Below, in pieces: positions 18,735 to 30,081 of a DNA stretch of 64,000 nt. The DNA comes from Streptomyces sp. 846.5 (GTDB lineage: Bacteria; Actinomycetota; Actinomycetes; Streptomycetales; Streptomycetaceae). Numbering within the stretch: position 1 is the first letter of the stretch; each line of letters opens with the position of its first letter. The translations under genes and the position numbers were made by a program. The stretch is from the NCBI RefSeq assembly GCF_004365705.1, contig NZ_SOBN01000001.1:2310555-2374554 (forward strand), read 5' to 3'. Below the pieces are notes generated by a model. It saw only the letters and a program-made list of their open reading frames with translations, searched no databases and was not told the origin of the DNA.

Positions 18735-18769
18735 TGGTGAGGCTGGCGTCAATAAGTAAATCCTCACCA
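18735..18769. promoter_or_regulatory. Candidate ROK repressor operator
   Basis: Perfect 8-nt inverted repeat TGGTGAGG (18735-18742) and CCTCACCA (18762-18769) separated by 19 nt that are AT-rich, about 65-100 nt upstream of the xylF-type start. The AT-rich centre is a likely place for the promoter -10 element, so binding by the neighbouring ROK repressor would block transcription. Confidence 0.45.
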
Positions 18770-18790
18770 CCGCCAATCCGAACCTTTTCG

Positions 18791-20017
18791 TTATCTTCCT
18801 GAAGGCACGACCGCAACAGAACGGGCCGAATCCCTACCGTCGGTGGCCGGCAATGCCCCAGAGTCACCCATCTCCGACATGACCAGCGCCAGCGCCCCGA
18901 GGACCTCGGCGCGGCCCCCCAGCGTGCCTGGGACGACCGACAACTGACGGGCCGCACTGGGGATGGCATAGCGGGCCACGGACTCCCGGATCGGGTCCAG
19001 CACCAGGTCACCGGCCTCCGCCAGGTCGCCGCCGAGGATCACCCGGCGCGGATTCAGCAGGTTGCAGAGGTTGGCGACACCGGTGCCGATCTGCCGGCCG
19101 ACGTCCGCCAGCACCCGCCTGCACCCCAGGTCGCCGCGCTGGGCCAGCTGGACCACCTTGGAGAGCGTCAGGTCGGTGCCGTGGCTGCTGGCCAGCAGGT
19201 TCAGGACGTGACGGGAGCCGACGAAGGTCTCCAGGCAGCCGCGGTTGCCGCAGCGGCACACCGGGCCCGACTCGTCCAGGGTGATGTGTCCGATCTCACC
19301 GGCCGTCCCGCCCGGGCCGCGGTAGATCTGGCCCGAGATCACCAGCCCCGCGCCGACACCGCTGGCGACCTTGATGTAGGCCAGGTCGGACAGGCCGCGA
19401 CCGGCCCCCCAGACCAGCTCGCCCAGGGCGCCCAGGTTGGCGTCGTTGTCGACGTAGACGGGCATCCCCAGCCGGCTGGAGAGCTCACGGCCTGGGGCGA
19501 TCCCGGTCCAGCCCGGGAGGATCGCGGTGGATCCCAGCGCCCCGGTCTCGCCGTCGATGGGCCCGGGCACGCCGAGGCCGACGCCGATCACCTTGTCGGG
19601 GCGGAAGCCGGTCTGCTCCAGCAGCCGGGCCACCAGCTGCTCGGCGCGGCCGAACCCCTGGTCCGCCGAGGCGTCGGTGTCCAGCGGCTCGCTCTCCTCG
19701 GCCAGCACCCGGTGGGCCAGGTTCCCCACCGCCACCCGGAGGTGCGAGTGGCCGAAGTCGACGCCCACCACGATCCCGGCGTCGGCGCTCAGCGAGACGC
19801 TGCGGGCCCGCCGTCCGCCGGAGGAGGTCGGGGTGACCACGACGGTGCCGACTTCCTTCAGCTCCCGCACGATGTTGGACACCGTGGCGGCCGACAGGCC
19901 GGTGGTCCTGGCGATCTCGGCCTGGGTCAGTGAGCCGGCCATCCGGACCGCTCTCAGCACCCGCTCCAGATTGGCCCGATGCAGAGAGGACTGCGATCCT
20001 GGCGTGTCCACGGACAT
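18791..20017 (-). CDS. ROK family transcriptional repressor (XylR-like)
   Basis: 408 residues from ATG 20017. N-terminal winged helix-turn-helix (about 15-75, LTQAEIARTTGLSAATVSNIVREL), then the ROK kinase-like domain: VVGVDFGHSHLR phosphate-binding strand, GVGLGVPGPID, and the zinc-binding CRCGNRGCLE motif of ROK repressors. It would sense a sugar or sugar phosphate and control the adjacent xylFGH-type operon, whose promoter region starts 22 nt after this gene's stop. Both are on the same strand, so read-through from regulator into transporter is also possible. The C-terminus past 350 is a low-conservation tail. Confidence 0.93.
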   Translation of the reverse strand: MSVDTPGSQSSLHRANLERVLRAVRMAGSLTQAEIARTTGLSAATVSNIVRELKEVGTVVVTPTSSGGRRARSVSLSADAGIVVGVDFGHSHLRVAVGNLAHRVLAEESEPLDTDASADQGFGRAEQLVARLLEQTGFRPDKVIGVGLGVPGPIDGETGALGSTAILPGWTGIAPGRELSSRLGMPVYVDNDANLGALGELVWGAGRGLSDLAYIKVASGVGAGLVISGQIYRGPGGTAGEIGHITLDESGPVCRCGNRGCLETFVGSRHVLNLLASSHGTDLTLSKVVQLAQRGDLGCRRVLADVGRQIGTGVANLCNLLNPRRVILGGDLAEAGDLVLDPIRESVARYAIPSAARQLSVVPGTLGGRAEVLGALALVMSEMGDSGALPATDGRDSARSVAVVPSGR

Positions 20018-20250
20018 GTTCCACCCTCCCAGGACCTGGCGACCCGACCGTCCACCAGGGCCCGCCGCGACGTTGCGGCCAAGCTCAGTTACAACTTATG
20101 AAGCCTAAGCTCAGCCAATGGGGTGTTGTCACGTCAAGGCTGAAGGCCGATCGTTGCGAAACCTATGCCGGGATGCGGGGGGATTGGGATGATTTGCCCA
20201 GCAGGATTGTTTGGTGTCGCGCGGCTCCGACAACCGGACGCGGCTTCGAG

Positions 20251-21531
20251 TCAGTCGACCGAACGGACGTTGCGGACCAGCACTCCGCCCAGCACGGTGA
20301 CCGCCGCGGTGGCGAGGTAGAGCCCGGTGTAGCCGCCGAGCCAGGCGACGATCGGCGCGGCCAGGGCGGGCGCGAGCACCTGCGGCCCCGAGTTCGCGAC
20401 ATTGATCACGCCGAGGTCCTTGGCCCGGTCCAGGGCGGCCGGCAGCACCTGGGTCACCAGCGCCTGGTCCACCGCCAGATAGATTCCGAAACCTGCGCCC
20501 AGGACCGCGGCGGCGACCATCGCCACCGTCCAGGTGTGAACGAAGGCGAGCAGGACCGCTGCCGCCGCCATCACCGAGCAGCTGAGCACGACGAACGGCT
20601 TGCGCCGTCCGAGCCGGTCCGAGATCCGGCCGACCGGGACCGCGGTCAGGGCGGCGAACAGGGTGTAGATCACGGTGAGGATCAGCACGCCGGTGCCGGG
20701 GTCGCCGTAATGGACCGAGTCGGTCAGGAAGAAGAGCAGGTAGAGCGTCGCCAGTGCGTTGCCGAGGTTGATCAGGAAGCGGGTCAGCCAGGCCCAGGCG
20801 AAGTCGGGGTGGGCGCTGGGGCTGATCCACAGGCCGGCCAGGATGCGGCGCAGGTCCAGCGCGGGCCGCAGTGCCCGCGGCAGCACCGGCTCGGGGAAGC
20901 GCAGCGCGAAGGGCAGCGCGAGCAGGACCGTGAGCAGGGCCAGGCTGCCGTAGCCGGACCAGACGCCGGTGAACAGCAGGGTGGTCAGCAGGGCCCCGAA
21001 GACCAGCCCGAAGGACTGCATGATCCCGGTCCAGCCGGAGACCTCGGCCCGCTGTTCGACCGGGACGGTGTCGGCGACCGGGGTGGTGACGCCGGCCAGC
21101 ATGCCGTTCAGCCCCGCCTGGGCGACGCACCAGCCGAGCGCGACGCCGAGCACCGTGTGCTGGGCGGCGGTGACGGCGAGCCCGGCCGCGCCGGCGAGGG
21201 CGCCGCCGACGATCCAGGGGCGGCGGCGCCCCCAGCGGCTCACGGTGCGGTCCGACAGGGCGCCGGCGAGCGGGTTGGCGACGACGGCGACCAGCGCCCC
21301 GGCCCCGGTGACCCAGGCCAGTGCCGTCGACTTGTGGGCCGAATCGATGTGTTCGAGCTGGAGCGGCAGCAGGATCTGGATCGGCGTCATAAAGGCCATG
21401 AACACCGCCAGGGTGGACAGGCTCAGCGCAGCGGTCCAGGCGGGCCTGACCCGGACGGTGGGTTCACCCAGGCCCGCCGCTCCCTGGGCGCCGGAACCGT
21501 CGAACGGCGTGTCCACACTGAGCTCGGGCAT
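20251..21531 (-). CDS. Major facilitator superfamily sugar transporter
   Basis: 426 residues from ATG 21531; GGGAG 5 nt upstream supports this over the in-frame GTG at 21543. Twelve hydrophobic segments. The inter-helix 2-3 loop GALSDRTVSRWGRRRPW matches the MFS D-R-x-G-R-R motif and resembles glycoside-pentoside-hexuronide/sucrose-type symporters; a second copy, GRISDRLGRRKPFV, lies between helices 8 and 9. Since the next gene upstream on the same strand encodes a beta-glucosidase, it probably imports a beta-glucoside or disaccharide. The 233 bp between this stop and the ROK start contain two AAGCTCAG repeats (20081, 20107) and presumably the ROK promoter. Confidence 0.88.
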   Translation of the reverse strand: MPELSVDTPFDGSGAQGAAGLGEPTVRVRPAWTAALSLSTLAVFMAFMTPIQILLPLQLEHIDSAHKSTALAWVTGAGALVAVVANPLAGALSDRTVSRWGRRRPWIVGGALAGAAGLAVTAAQHTVLGVALGWCVAQAGLNGMLAGVTTPVADTVPVEQRAEVSGWTGIMQSFGLVFGALLTTLLFTGVWSGYGSLALLTVLLALPFALRFPEPVLPRALRPALDLRRILAGLWISPSAHPDFAWAWLTRFLINLGNALATLYLLFFLTDSVHYGDPGTGVLILTVIYTLFAALTAVPVGRISDRLGRRKPFVVLSCSVMAAAAVLLAFVHTWTVAMVAAAVLGAGFGIYLAVDQALVTQVLPAALDRAKDLGVINVANSGPQVLAPALAAPIVAWLGGYTGLYLATAAVTVLGGVLVRNVRSVD

Positions 21532-21557
21532 CTGCACTCCCACCCACTGCGCGGAAC

Positions 21558-21572
21558 GTGAGTCAATCTCAC
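21558..21572. promoter_or_regulatory. Perfect palindrome upstream of the MFS gene
   Basis: GTGAG-N5-CTCAC at 21558-21572, between the beta-glucosidase stop (21616) and the MFS start (21531), within an AT-richer patch. Candidate operator for a LacI or TetR type regulator of the pair. Confidence 0.4.
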
Positions 21573-21615
21573 ATTTGCGCGAAGTGTAGTGGCGCCCGGC
21601 ACCGCTGGGAAGGCG

Positions 21616-22962
21616 TCAGCGCCGACGGTGTTCGGCGATCCGGTCGCGGTACCAGGCGTACGAGGCCTTGGGCGTCCGGGCCTGCGTCTCGAAGTCCACA
21701 TGGACCAGGCCGAAGCGCTGGTGGTAGCCCTCGGCCCATTCGAAGTTGTCCAGCAGCGACCAGGTGAAGTACCCGCGGACGTCGACCCCTTGGGCGACGG
21801 CCGCCGCCACGGCGTCGATGTGGTCGCGCAGGAAGTCGATCCTGGCCCGGTCGTCGACGGCTCCGTCCAGCAACGCGTCCGGCTGGGAGCAGCCGTTCTC
21901 GGTGATCCACAGCGGCGGCAGCGCGTCCCGGTAGCGGTCCCTGGTGCCGACCAGCAGCTCGGTGAGCCCGTCCGGCACCACCGGCCAGCCGAACGCGGTA
22001 CGGAGGTAGGGCTCCTCGGGCTCCGGCAGATCGAAGGGCAGCACCGCGTCCGGGGTCTCGGGCGCCTTGACCCAAGTCGGGTTGTAGTAGTTGAGGCCGA
22101 GGCCGTCCAGCGGTGCGGAGATGACCGCCAGGTCGCCGTCCCGGACCAGGCCGCCCCAACCCGGGTCGGTCACCCCGTAGGCGGAGAGGTCCGGGTAGCG
22201 GCCGAGCAGCAGCGGGTCGTTGAACAGCCGGTTGTGCAGGGTGTCGTAGGCCTCGGCGGCCCTGCGGTCCTCGGCGGTGTCGCCGACCACCCGGACGGGC
22301 GTGCAGTTGTTGGCGATCAGTACCTCCTCGGCCCCGCGCCCACGCAGCTCGGCGACGGCCAGGCCGTGGGCCAGCAGCTGGTGGTGCGCCACCGGGAGCG
22401 CGTCGAGCATCAGCGCACGGCCGGGGGCGTGGAGGCCGAAGGCGTAGCCGTACGCCATGTGCACGAACGGCTCGTTGAGGGTGATCCAGCGCTTGACCCG
22501 GTCGGCGAGGCGGTCGGCGGTGACCGCCGCGTACTCGGCGAAGCGGTGGGCGGTGTCGCGGTTCAGCCAGCCGTTCTCCTGCTCCAGCGCCTGCGGAAGG
22601 TCCCAGTGGAACAGGGTGGGGGTGGGCGTGATCCCGGCCGCGAGCAGTTCGTCCACCAGCCGGTCGTAGAAGTCCAGACCGGCCTTGTTGACGGCGCCGG
22701 AGCCGGTGGGCAGGATGCGCGGCCAGGAGATCGAGAAGCGGTAGGCGTCCAGGCCGAGGCCCTTCAGCAACGCCACGTCCTCGGGGAAGCGGTGGTAGTG
22801 GTCGCAGGCGGTGTCGCCGGTATGGCCGTCCCGGATCGCGTCCGGACGCCGGGAGAAGACGTCCCAGATGGATTCGCCCTTGCCGTCCTCGTGGGCGGCG
22901 CCCTCGATCTGGTAGGCGGCGGTGGAGGCGCCCCAGATGAACGGGGCGGGAAGCTGCGGCAT
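21616..22962 (-). CDS. bgl: Beta-glucosidase, glycoside hydrolase family 1
   Basis: 448 residues from ATG 22962, chosen for AAGGAG 10 nt upstream and because it begins exactly at the conserved domain (FIWGASTAAYQIEGA). The acid/base Glu is at about 164 (TLNEP) and the nucleophile Glu near 355 (ITENG), the two hallmark motifs of GH1. No signal peptide, so it hydrolyses imported cellobiose or other beta-glucosides in the cytoplasm. Downstream on the same strand is an MFS permease; divergent upstream is a TetR regulator. Length and motifs are normal for the family. Confidence 0.96.
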   Translation of the reverse strand: MPQLPAPFIWGASTAAYQIEGAAHEDGKGESIWDVFSRRPDAIRDGHTGDTACDHYHRFPEDVALLKGLGLDAYRFSISWPRILPTGSGAVNKAGLDFYDRLVDELLAAGITPTPTLFHWDLPQALEQENGWLNRDTAHRFAEYAAVTADRLADRVKRWITLNEPFVHMAYGYAFGLHAPGRALMLDALPVAHHQLLAHGLAVAELRGRGAEEVLIANNCTPVRVVGDTAEDRRAAEAYDTLHNRLFNDPLLLGRYPDLSAYGVTDPGWGGLVRDGDLAVISAPLDGLGLNYYNPTWVKAPETPDAVLPFDLPEPEEPYLRTAFGWPVVPDGLTELLVGTRDRYRDALPPLWITENGCSQPDALLDGAVDDRARIDFLRDHIDAVAAAVAQGVDVRGYFTWSLLDNFEWAEGYHQRFGLVHVDFETQARTPKASYAWYRDRIAEHRRR

Positions 22963-22989
22963 GGGCGATCCACTCCTTGAACCGGCAGT

Positions 22990-23048
22990 GAGCAGGCGTC
23001 GAGCAGTCATTGAGCAGTGAACATGAGCTTTGCTCGCATTTCTTGCTC
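22990..23048. promoter_or_regulatory. Array of GAGCA/TGCTC half sites in divergent promoter region
   Basis: GAGCA occurs at 22990, 23001 and 23012 (11-nt period) and its complement TGCTC at 23031 and 23044, forming nested inverted repeats between the divergent bgl and tetR genes. An 11-nt spacing puts sites on one helix face. Likely operator for the TetR protein or another sugar regulator. Confidence 0.45.
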
Positions 23049-23082
23049 GCCAACGCTACACCCGATCCGGCAGAGTGGGGGT

Positions 23083-23700
23083 ATGCAGACCGCAGTACGC
23101 CGCCGTCCCGTCCAGCGCCGCAGTCTGGAGCGCTTCGAGCGGATCCTGGACTCCTGCGCCGAACTCCTGGACGAGGTCGGCTACACCGGCCTCACCACCA
23201 AGGAGGTGGCCCGCCGCGCGCAGGTGCCGATCGGCACCCTGTACCAGTTCTTCCCCGGCGTCGAGGGCCTGCTCGGCGCGCTCGCGGAACGCAACCTGGA
23301 GCACTTCACCGACCGGCTCGCCCGCCGCGTCGAGGCCGAAAAGCCCGACCGCATGGGCGCGCTGGTCGACCTGGCGGTCGAGGAGTACGTCGCCATGCAC
23401 CGCGCCGTCCCCGGCTTCGGCGTGGTGGACTTCGGCGCGATCGGCATCACCGAGGACGAGCAGAACCTGCACCTGCTGGACGACGTGCTGGACAACAACT
23501 CGGCCGTGGCCGAACGCCTCTGGACCTTCGCCGCCGACCTGCTGGGCCCCGACGGCGACCGGCCCGACCCGCGGCTCTCCCTGCGGATCGCCCTGGAGTG
23601 CGCGGACGCCATCCTGCGGCTGGCCTTCCGCACCGACCCGGAGGGCGACCCCGCCATGATCGCGGAGTGCAAGCGACTGCTCCGCGGCTACCTCTCCTGA
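23083..23700 (+). CDS. TetR family transcriptional regulator
   Basis: 205 residues from ATG 23083. N-terminal TetR helix-turn-helix at about 10-57 (RILDSCAELLDEVGYTGLTTKEVARRAQVPIGTLYQFF split across helices 1-4), then a variable all-helical ligand domain. It is divergent from the beta-glucosidase gene with 120 bp between starts, which contain a conspicuous half-site array, so regulation of the bgl-MFS pair and of itself is likely. TetR control of beta-glucoside genes is less common than LacI control, so a different target cannot be excluded. Ends at a strong hairpin shared with the convergent chitinase gene. Confidence 0.9.
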   Translation: MQTAVRRRPVQRRSLERFERILDSCAELLDEVGYTGLTTKEVARRAQVPIGTLYQFFPGVEGLLGALAERNLEHFTDRLARRVEAEKPDRMGALVDLAVEEYVAMHRAVPGFGVVDFGAIGITEDEQNLHLLDDVLDNNSAVAERLWTFAADLLGPDGDRPDPRLSLRIALECADAILRLAFRTDPEGDPAMIAECKRLLRGYLS

Positions 23701-23710
23701 AGCGGCGACG

Positions 23711-23740
23711 GTCAGTGCCCGCCGCGTAGCGGGCACTGAC
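23711..23740. terminator. Bidirectional hairpin terminator between tetR and chitinase
   Basis: Perfect 12-bp stem (23711-23722 with 23729-23740) and 6-nt loop in the 55-bp gap between the two convergent stops. Suitable to terminate both strands. Confidence 0.8.
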
Positions 23741-23755
23741 CTATCCAAGCTGCCG

Positions 23756-25096
<1,341 letters not shown>

Positions 25097-25127
25097 GAGC
25101 GACCCTCTCAGGGGGTGAGCAGCGCAA

Positions 25128-25145
25128 AATTGGTCTGGACCAAGT
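25128..25145. promoter_or_regulatory. DasR responsive element (dre) of the chitinase gene
   Basis: TTGGTC-TG-GACCAA at 25130-25143 is a perfect dyad closely matching the known streptomycete DasR site, whose core is TGGTCTAGACCA. It lies 34-47 nt upstream of the chitinase start, a normal position for repression relieved by glucosamine 6-phosphate. Confidence 0.8.
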
Positions 25146-25198
25146 GAAGAACAGGTATAGGCCAATCGACAGGCTCTGCACAAGAGGTGAGAGGAAAC

Positions 25199-25235
25199 AG
25201 CAGCGCCCCCGCCGTGGTTCGGCGGGGGCGCTGCT
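25199..25235 (-). terminator. Hairpin terminator of acnA
   Basis: Perfect 15-bp stem (25199-25213 with 25221-25235) and 7-nt loop, 15 nt beyond the aconitase stop. A clear factor-independent-type hairpin, though without a T tract as usual in this group. Confidence 0.8.
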
Positions 25236-25249
25236 GGGGTGATCAGGTG

Positions 25250-27997
<2,748 letters not shown>

Positions 27998-28009
27998 TCA
28001 TACCGAGGA

Positions 28010-28027
28010 TATCTTGATGTCGAGATA
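28010..28027. promoter_or_regulatory. Candidate acnA operator palindrome
   Basis: Imperfect 18-nt dyad TATCTTGAT/GTCGAGATA, 14 of 18 positions symmetric, in an AT-rich patch 52-69 nt upstream of acnA. Placement overlaps a plausible promoter. Streptomycete aconitase is known to be controlled by the MarR-type regulator TamR; whether this is its site is inference. Confidence 0.45.
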
Positions 28028-28188
28028 ACCATAGTGCATCCCCGTTGACGCGGCGAAGCAAGGACACCCTCAGTTGACCCCACCGCGCGGGAGACCGCAC
28101 GGGGGGCCGCGGGCCGGGGAGAACGCCGGGGCGTACGGTGAGGAGTGCTGGGCCCGGACGTACCGATTCGAGAGCGTGAGGCACACCC

Positions 28189-28374
28189 ATGAGCAGCCTG
28201 TTGAACGACCTCGGCGATGCGGCGGGCACTCTCATGAACGTGACCAGTGATGTGGCGCTGACCGGGTTCCTGGTGCTGCTCGGGCTGCTCGTGGTCGGGG
28301 CGCCGCTGTACATGCTCTACGCCGTACTGAACAGCCTGCGGCCGGGCAGTCAGCGGCCGGCGGCGCGGAAGTAG
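28189..28374 (+). CDS. Small single-pass membrane protein
   Basis: 61 residues from ATG 28189, with a weak GTGAGG upstream. An amphipathic N-terminus of about 20 residues is followed by one long hydrophobic segment (about 24-50, rich in Leu, Val and Gly, ending YMLYAVL) and a short basic tail (SQRPAARK). Codon third positions are G/C as in neighbouring genes, which supports a real gene. No family recognised. It lies between the divergent acnA promoter and the convergent argF gene; nothing in context suggests a function. Confidence 0.5.
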   Translation: MSSLLNDLGDAAGTLMNVTSDVALTGFLVLLGLLVVGAPLYMLYAVLNSLRPGSQRPAARK

Positions 28375-28406
28375 CCTGGCCCCCGCGCCTCGCGGCGGCT
28401 CCGCGC

Positions 28407-29408
28407 TCAGTCGCCGAGGGTGGCGACCAGGACGGCCTTGATGGTGTGCAGCCGGTTCTCGGCCTGGTCGAAGACGACCGAGTGCTCGGACTCGAACAGC
28501 TCGTCGGTGACCTCCAGCTCGGTCATCCCGGTCGTGGCGTGCAGCTGCCGGGCGACCTCGGTGCCGAGGTCGTGGAAGGCCGGCAGGCAGTGCAGGAACC
28601 TCACGGCCGGATTGCCGGTGGCGCGGACGGTGTCCATGGAGACCTGGTACGGCGTCAGCAGTTCGATCCTCTCGGCCCAGACCTCCTTGGGCTCGCCCAT
28701 GGAGACCCAGACGTCGGTGTAGAGGAAGTCCGCACCGAGCACGCCCTCCGCCACGTCGGCGGTGAGGGTGATCCGCGCTCCGGTGCGCTCGGCCAGCGCG
28801 GCGGCCTCGGCGCGGACCTCGGCGGTCGGCCAGAGCTTCTCGGGGGCGACGACGCGGATGTCCATCCCCAGCAGCGCGCCGGTGATCAGCAGCGAGTTGC
28901 CCATGTTGTTGCGGGCGTCGCCCAGGTAGGCGAGCGCGACCTCGGGCAGCGGCTTGGTGCTGTGCTCCTGCACGGTCAGGATGTCGGCGAGCATCTGGGT
29001 CGGGTGCCACTCGTCGGTCAGCCCGTTCCAGACCGGGACGCCGGCGTGGGCGGCCAGCTCCTCGACGATCTGCTGGCCGTGGCCCCGGTACTGGATTCCG
29101 TCGAACATCCGGCCGAGGACCCTGGCGGTGTCCTTGACCGACTCCTTGGCCCCCAGGTGGGAGCCGCTGGGGTCGAGGTAGGTGGTGTGCGCGCCCTGGT
29201 CGGCCGCGGCGACCTCGAAGGCGCAGCGGGTCCGGGTGGAGCCCTTCTCGAAGACCAGCGCGATGTTCTTGCCGCGCAGCCGGGGCTGCTCGGTGCCCGC
29301 GTACTTGGCCGCCTTCAGCTGGGCCGACAGGTCGAGCAGGAAGCGGAACTCCTGGGGGGTGAAGTCCAGCTCCTTGAGGAAGTGCCGGTGCCGGAGATTG
29401 AAGGCCAT
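28407..29408 (-). CDS. argF: Ornithine carbamoyltransferase
   Basis: 333 residues from ATG 29408; AGGAG lies 8-9 nt upstream. Carbamoyl phosphate motif STRTR near residue 57, HPTQ near 135 and FLHCLP near 275, the last being diagnostic for ornithine rather than aspartate binding. It makes citrulline from ornithine and carbamoyl phosphate. The sequence is closer to the 334-residue enterobacterial ArgF/ArcB type than to the shorter arginine-cluster enzymes, so a catabolic role is possible. A pair of ARG-box-like sites at 29449-29478 points to ArgR control. The gene stands alone, away from other arg genes in this window. Confidence 0.94.
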   Translation of the reverse strand: MAFNLRHRHFLKELDFTPQEFRFLLDLSAQLKAAKYAGTEQPRLRGKNIALVFEKGSTRTRCAFEVAAADQGAHTTYLDPSGSHLGAKESVKDTARVLGRMFDGIQYRGHGQQIVEELAAHAGVPVWNGLTDEWHPTQMLADILTVQEHSTKPLPEVALAYLGDARNNMGNSLLITGALLGMDIRVVAPEKLWPTAEVRAEAAALAERTGARITLTADVAEGVLGADFLYTDVWVSMGEPKEVWAERIELLTPYQVSMDTVRATGNPAVRFLHCLPAFHDLGTEVARQLHATTGMTELEVTDELFESEHSVVFDQAENRLHTIKAVLVATLGD

Positions 29409-29448
29409 GGCGGTCTCCTGGGATGACGGGGGCGGGGGCTGATCCAGC

Positions 29449-29478
29449 AATTCTATACGCAAGTCGGCATGAATATGC
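29449..29478. promoter_or_regulatory. ARG boxes upstream of argF
   Basis: On the minus strand this AT-rich stretch contains GCATATTCATGC followed by TTGCGTATAGAATT, two tandem matches to the ArgR operator pattern of streptomycetes (TTGCATA/ATTCAT-like half sites). They lie 41-70 nt upstream of the argF start, where bound ArgR would cover the promoter. Confidence 0.65.
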
Positions 29479-29520
29479 GATCAGCCCCGCCCCTGTTCCC
29501 ACTCCTGTTCCCGTCGGCGC

Positions 29521-30039
29521 TCACCCCAGGACGAGTTCCATCTCCAGTTCCCGGGCCGAGGGGTCCAGCGGATAGGGGACGGTCCCGCCGGTGCGGACGA
29601 AGCCGCGGCGCTCGTAGTAGGCGATCGCGCGGGCGTTGGCCTCGTGCACCTCCAGCAGCAGCCGTGGCACCCGGGCCGTGTCACGGGCCCAGGCGATCAC
29701 GGCGTCCAGCAGGGCGTCGGTCACGCCCAGCTTGCCGCCGCGGTGGTCCGGGTGCACCCAGACGCCGACCAGCCAGGCGAGGTCCGGGGTGTCCTCGGGG
29801 ACGTAGGCGTTCATCCCGCCGACCCAGTCGCCGGTGGCCTGCTCCACGGCGGCGTAGGAGGTGCTGCCGGGGCGGGTGCCGCGACCGGCGCGGAGCACCC
29901 ACTCCTCCGGTGTGCGGCCCAGAGCCTGCTCATAGGTCTCCAGGTAGGCCATCGGGGCGTCCTGGATCATGGCCAGCCGCATGCTCCGGACCCGGTCGGC
30001 GTCCTCGGGCTGGATGAGGTGGATGCGGTACTCGGACAT
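29521..30039 (-). CDS. GNAT family N-acetyltransferase
   Basis: 172 residues from ATG 30039, preceded by AGGAGC. The GNAT fold is clear: GGMNAYVP (strand 3), then WLVGVWVHPDHRGGKLGVTDALLDAV containing the acetyl-CoA binding R/Q-x-x-G-x-A-like loop, and the C-terminal NARAIAYYERRGFVRTG motif. Substrate unknown; members acetylate amines of small molecules, antibiotics or protein N-termini. It starts 42 nt downstream of the Pnkp gene on the same strand, so it may be transcribed with the RNA repair genes, though a role in repair is not established. Confidence 0.9.
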   Translation of the reverse strand: MSEYRIHLIQPEDADRVRSMRLAMIQDAPMAYLETYEQALGRTPEEWVLRAGRGTRPGSTSYAAVEQATGDWVGGMNAYVPEDTPDLAWLVGVWVHPDHRGGKLGVTDALLDAVIAWARDTARVPRLLLEVHEANARAIAYYERRGFVRTGGTVPYPLDPSARELEMELVLG

Positions 30040-30081
30040 GCTGCTCCTTGCTGATCCTTGCAGAAGATGGAACTCGGGGAT

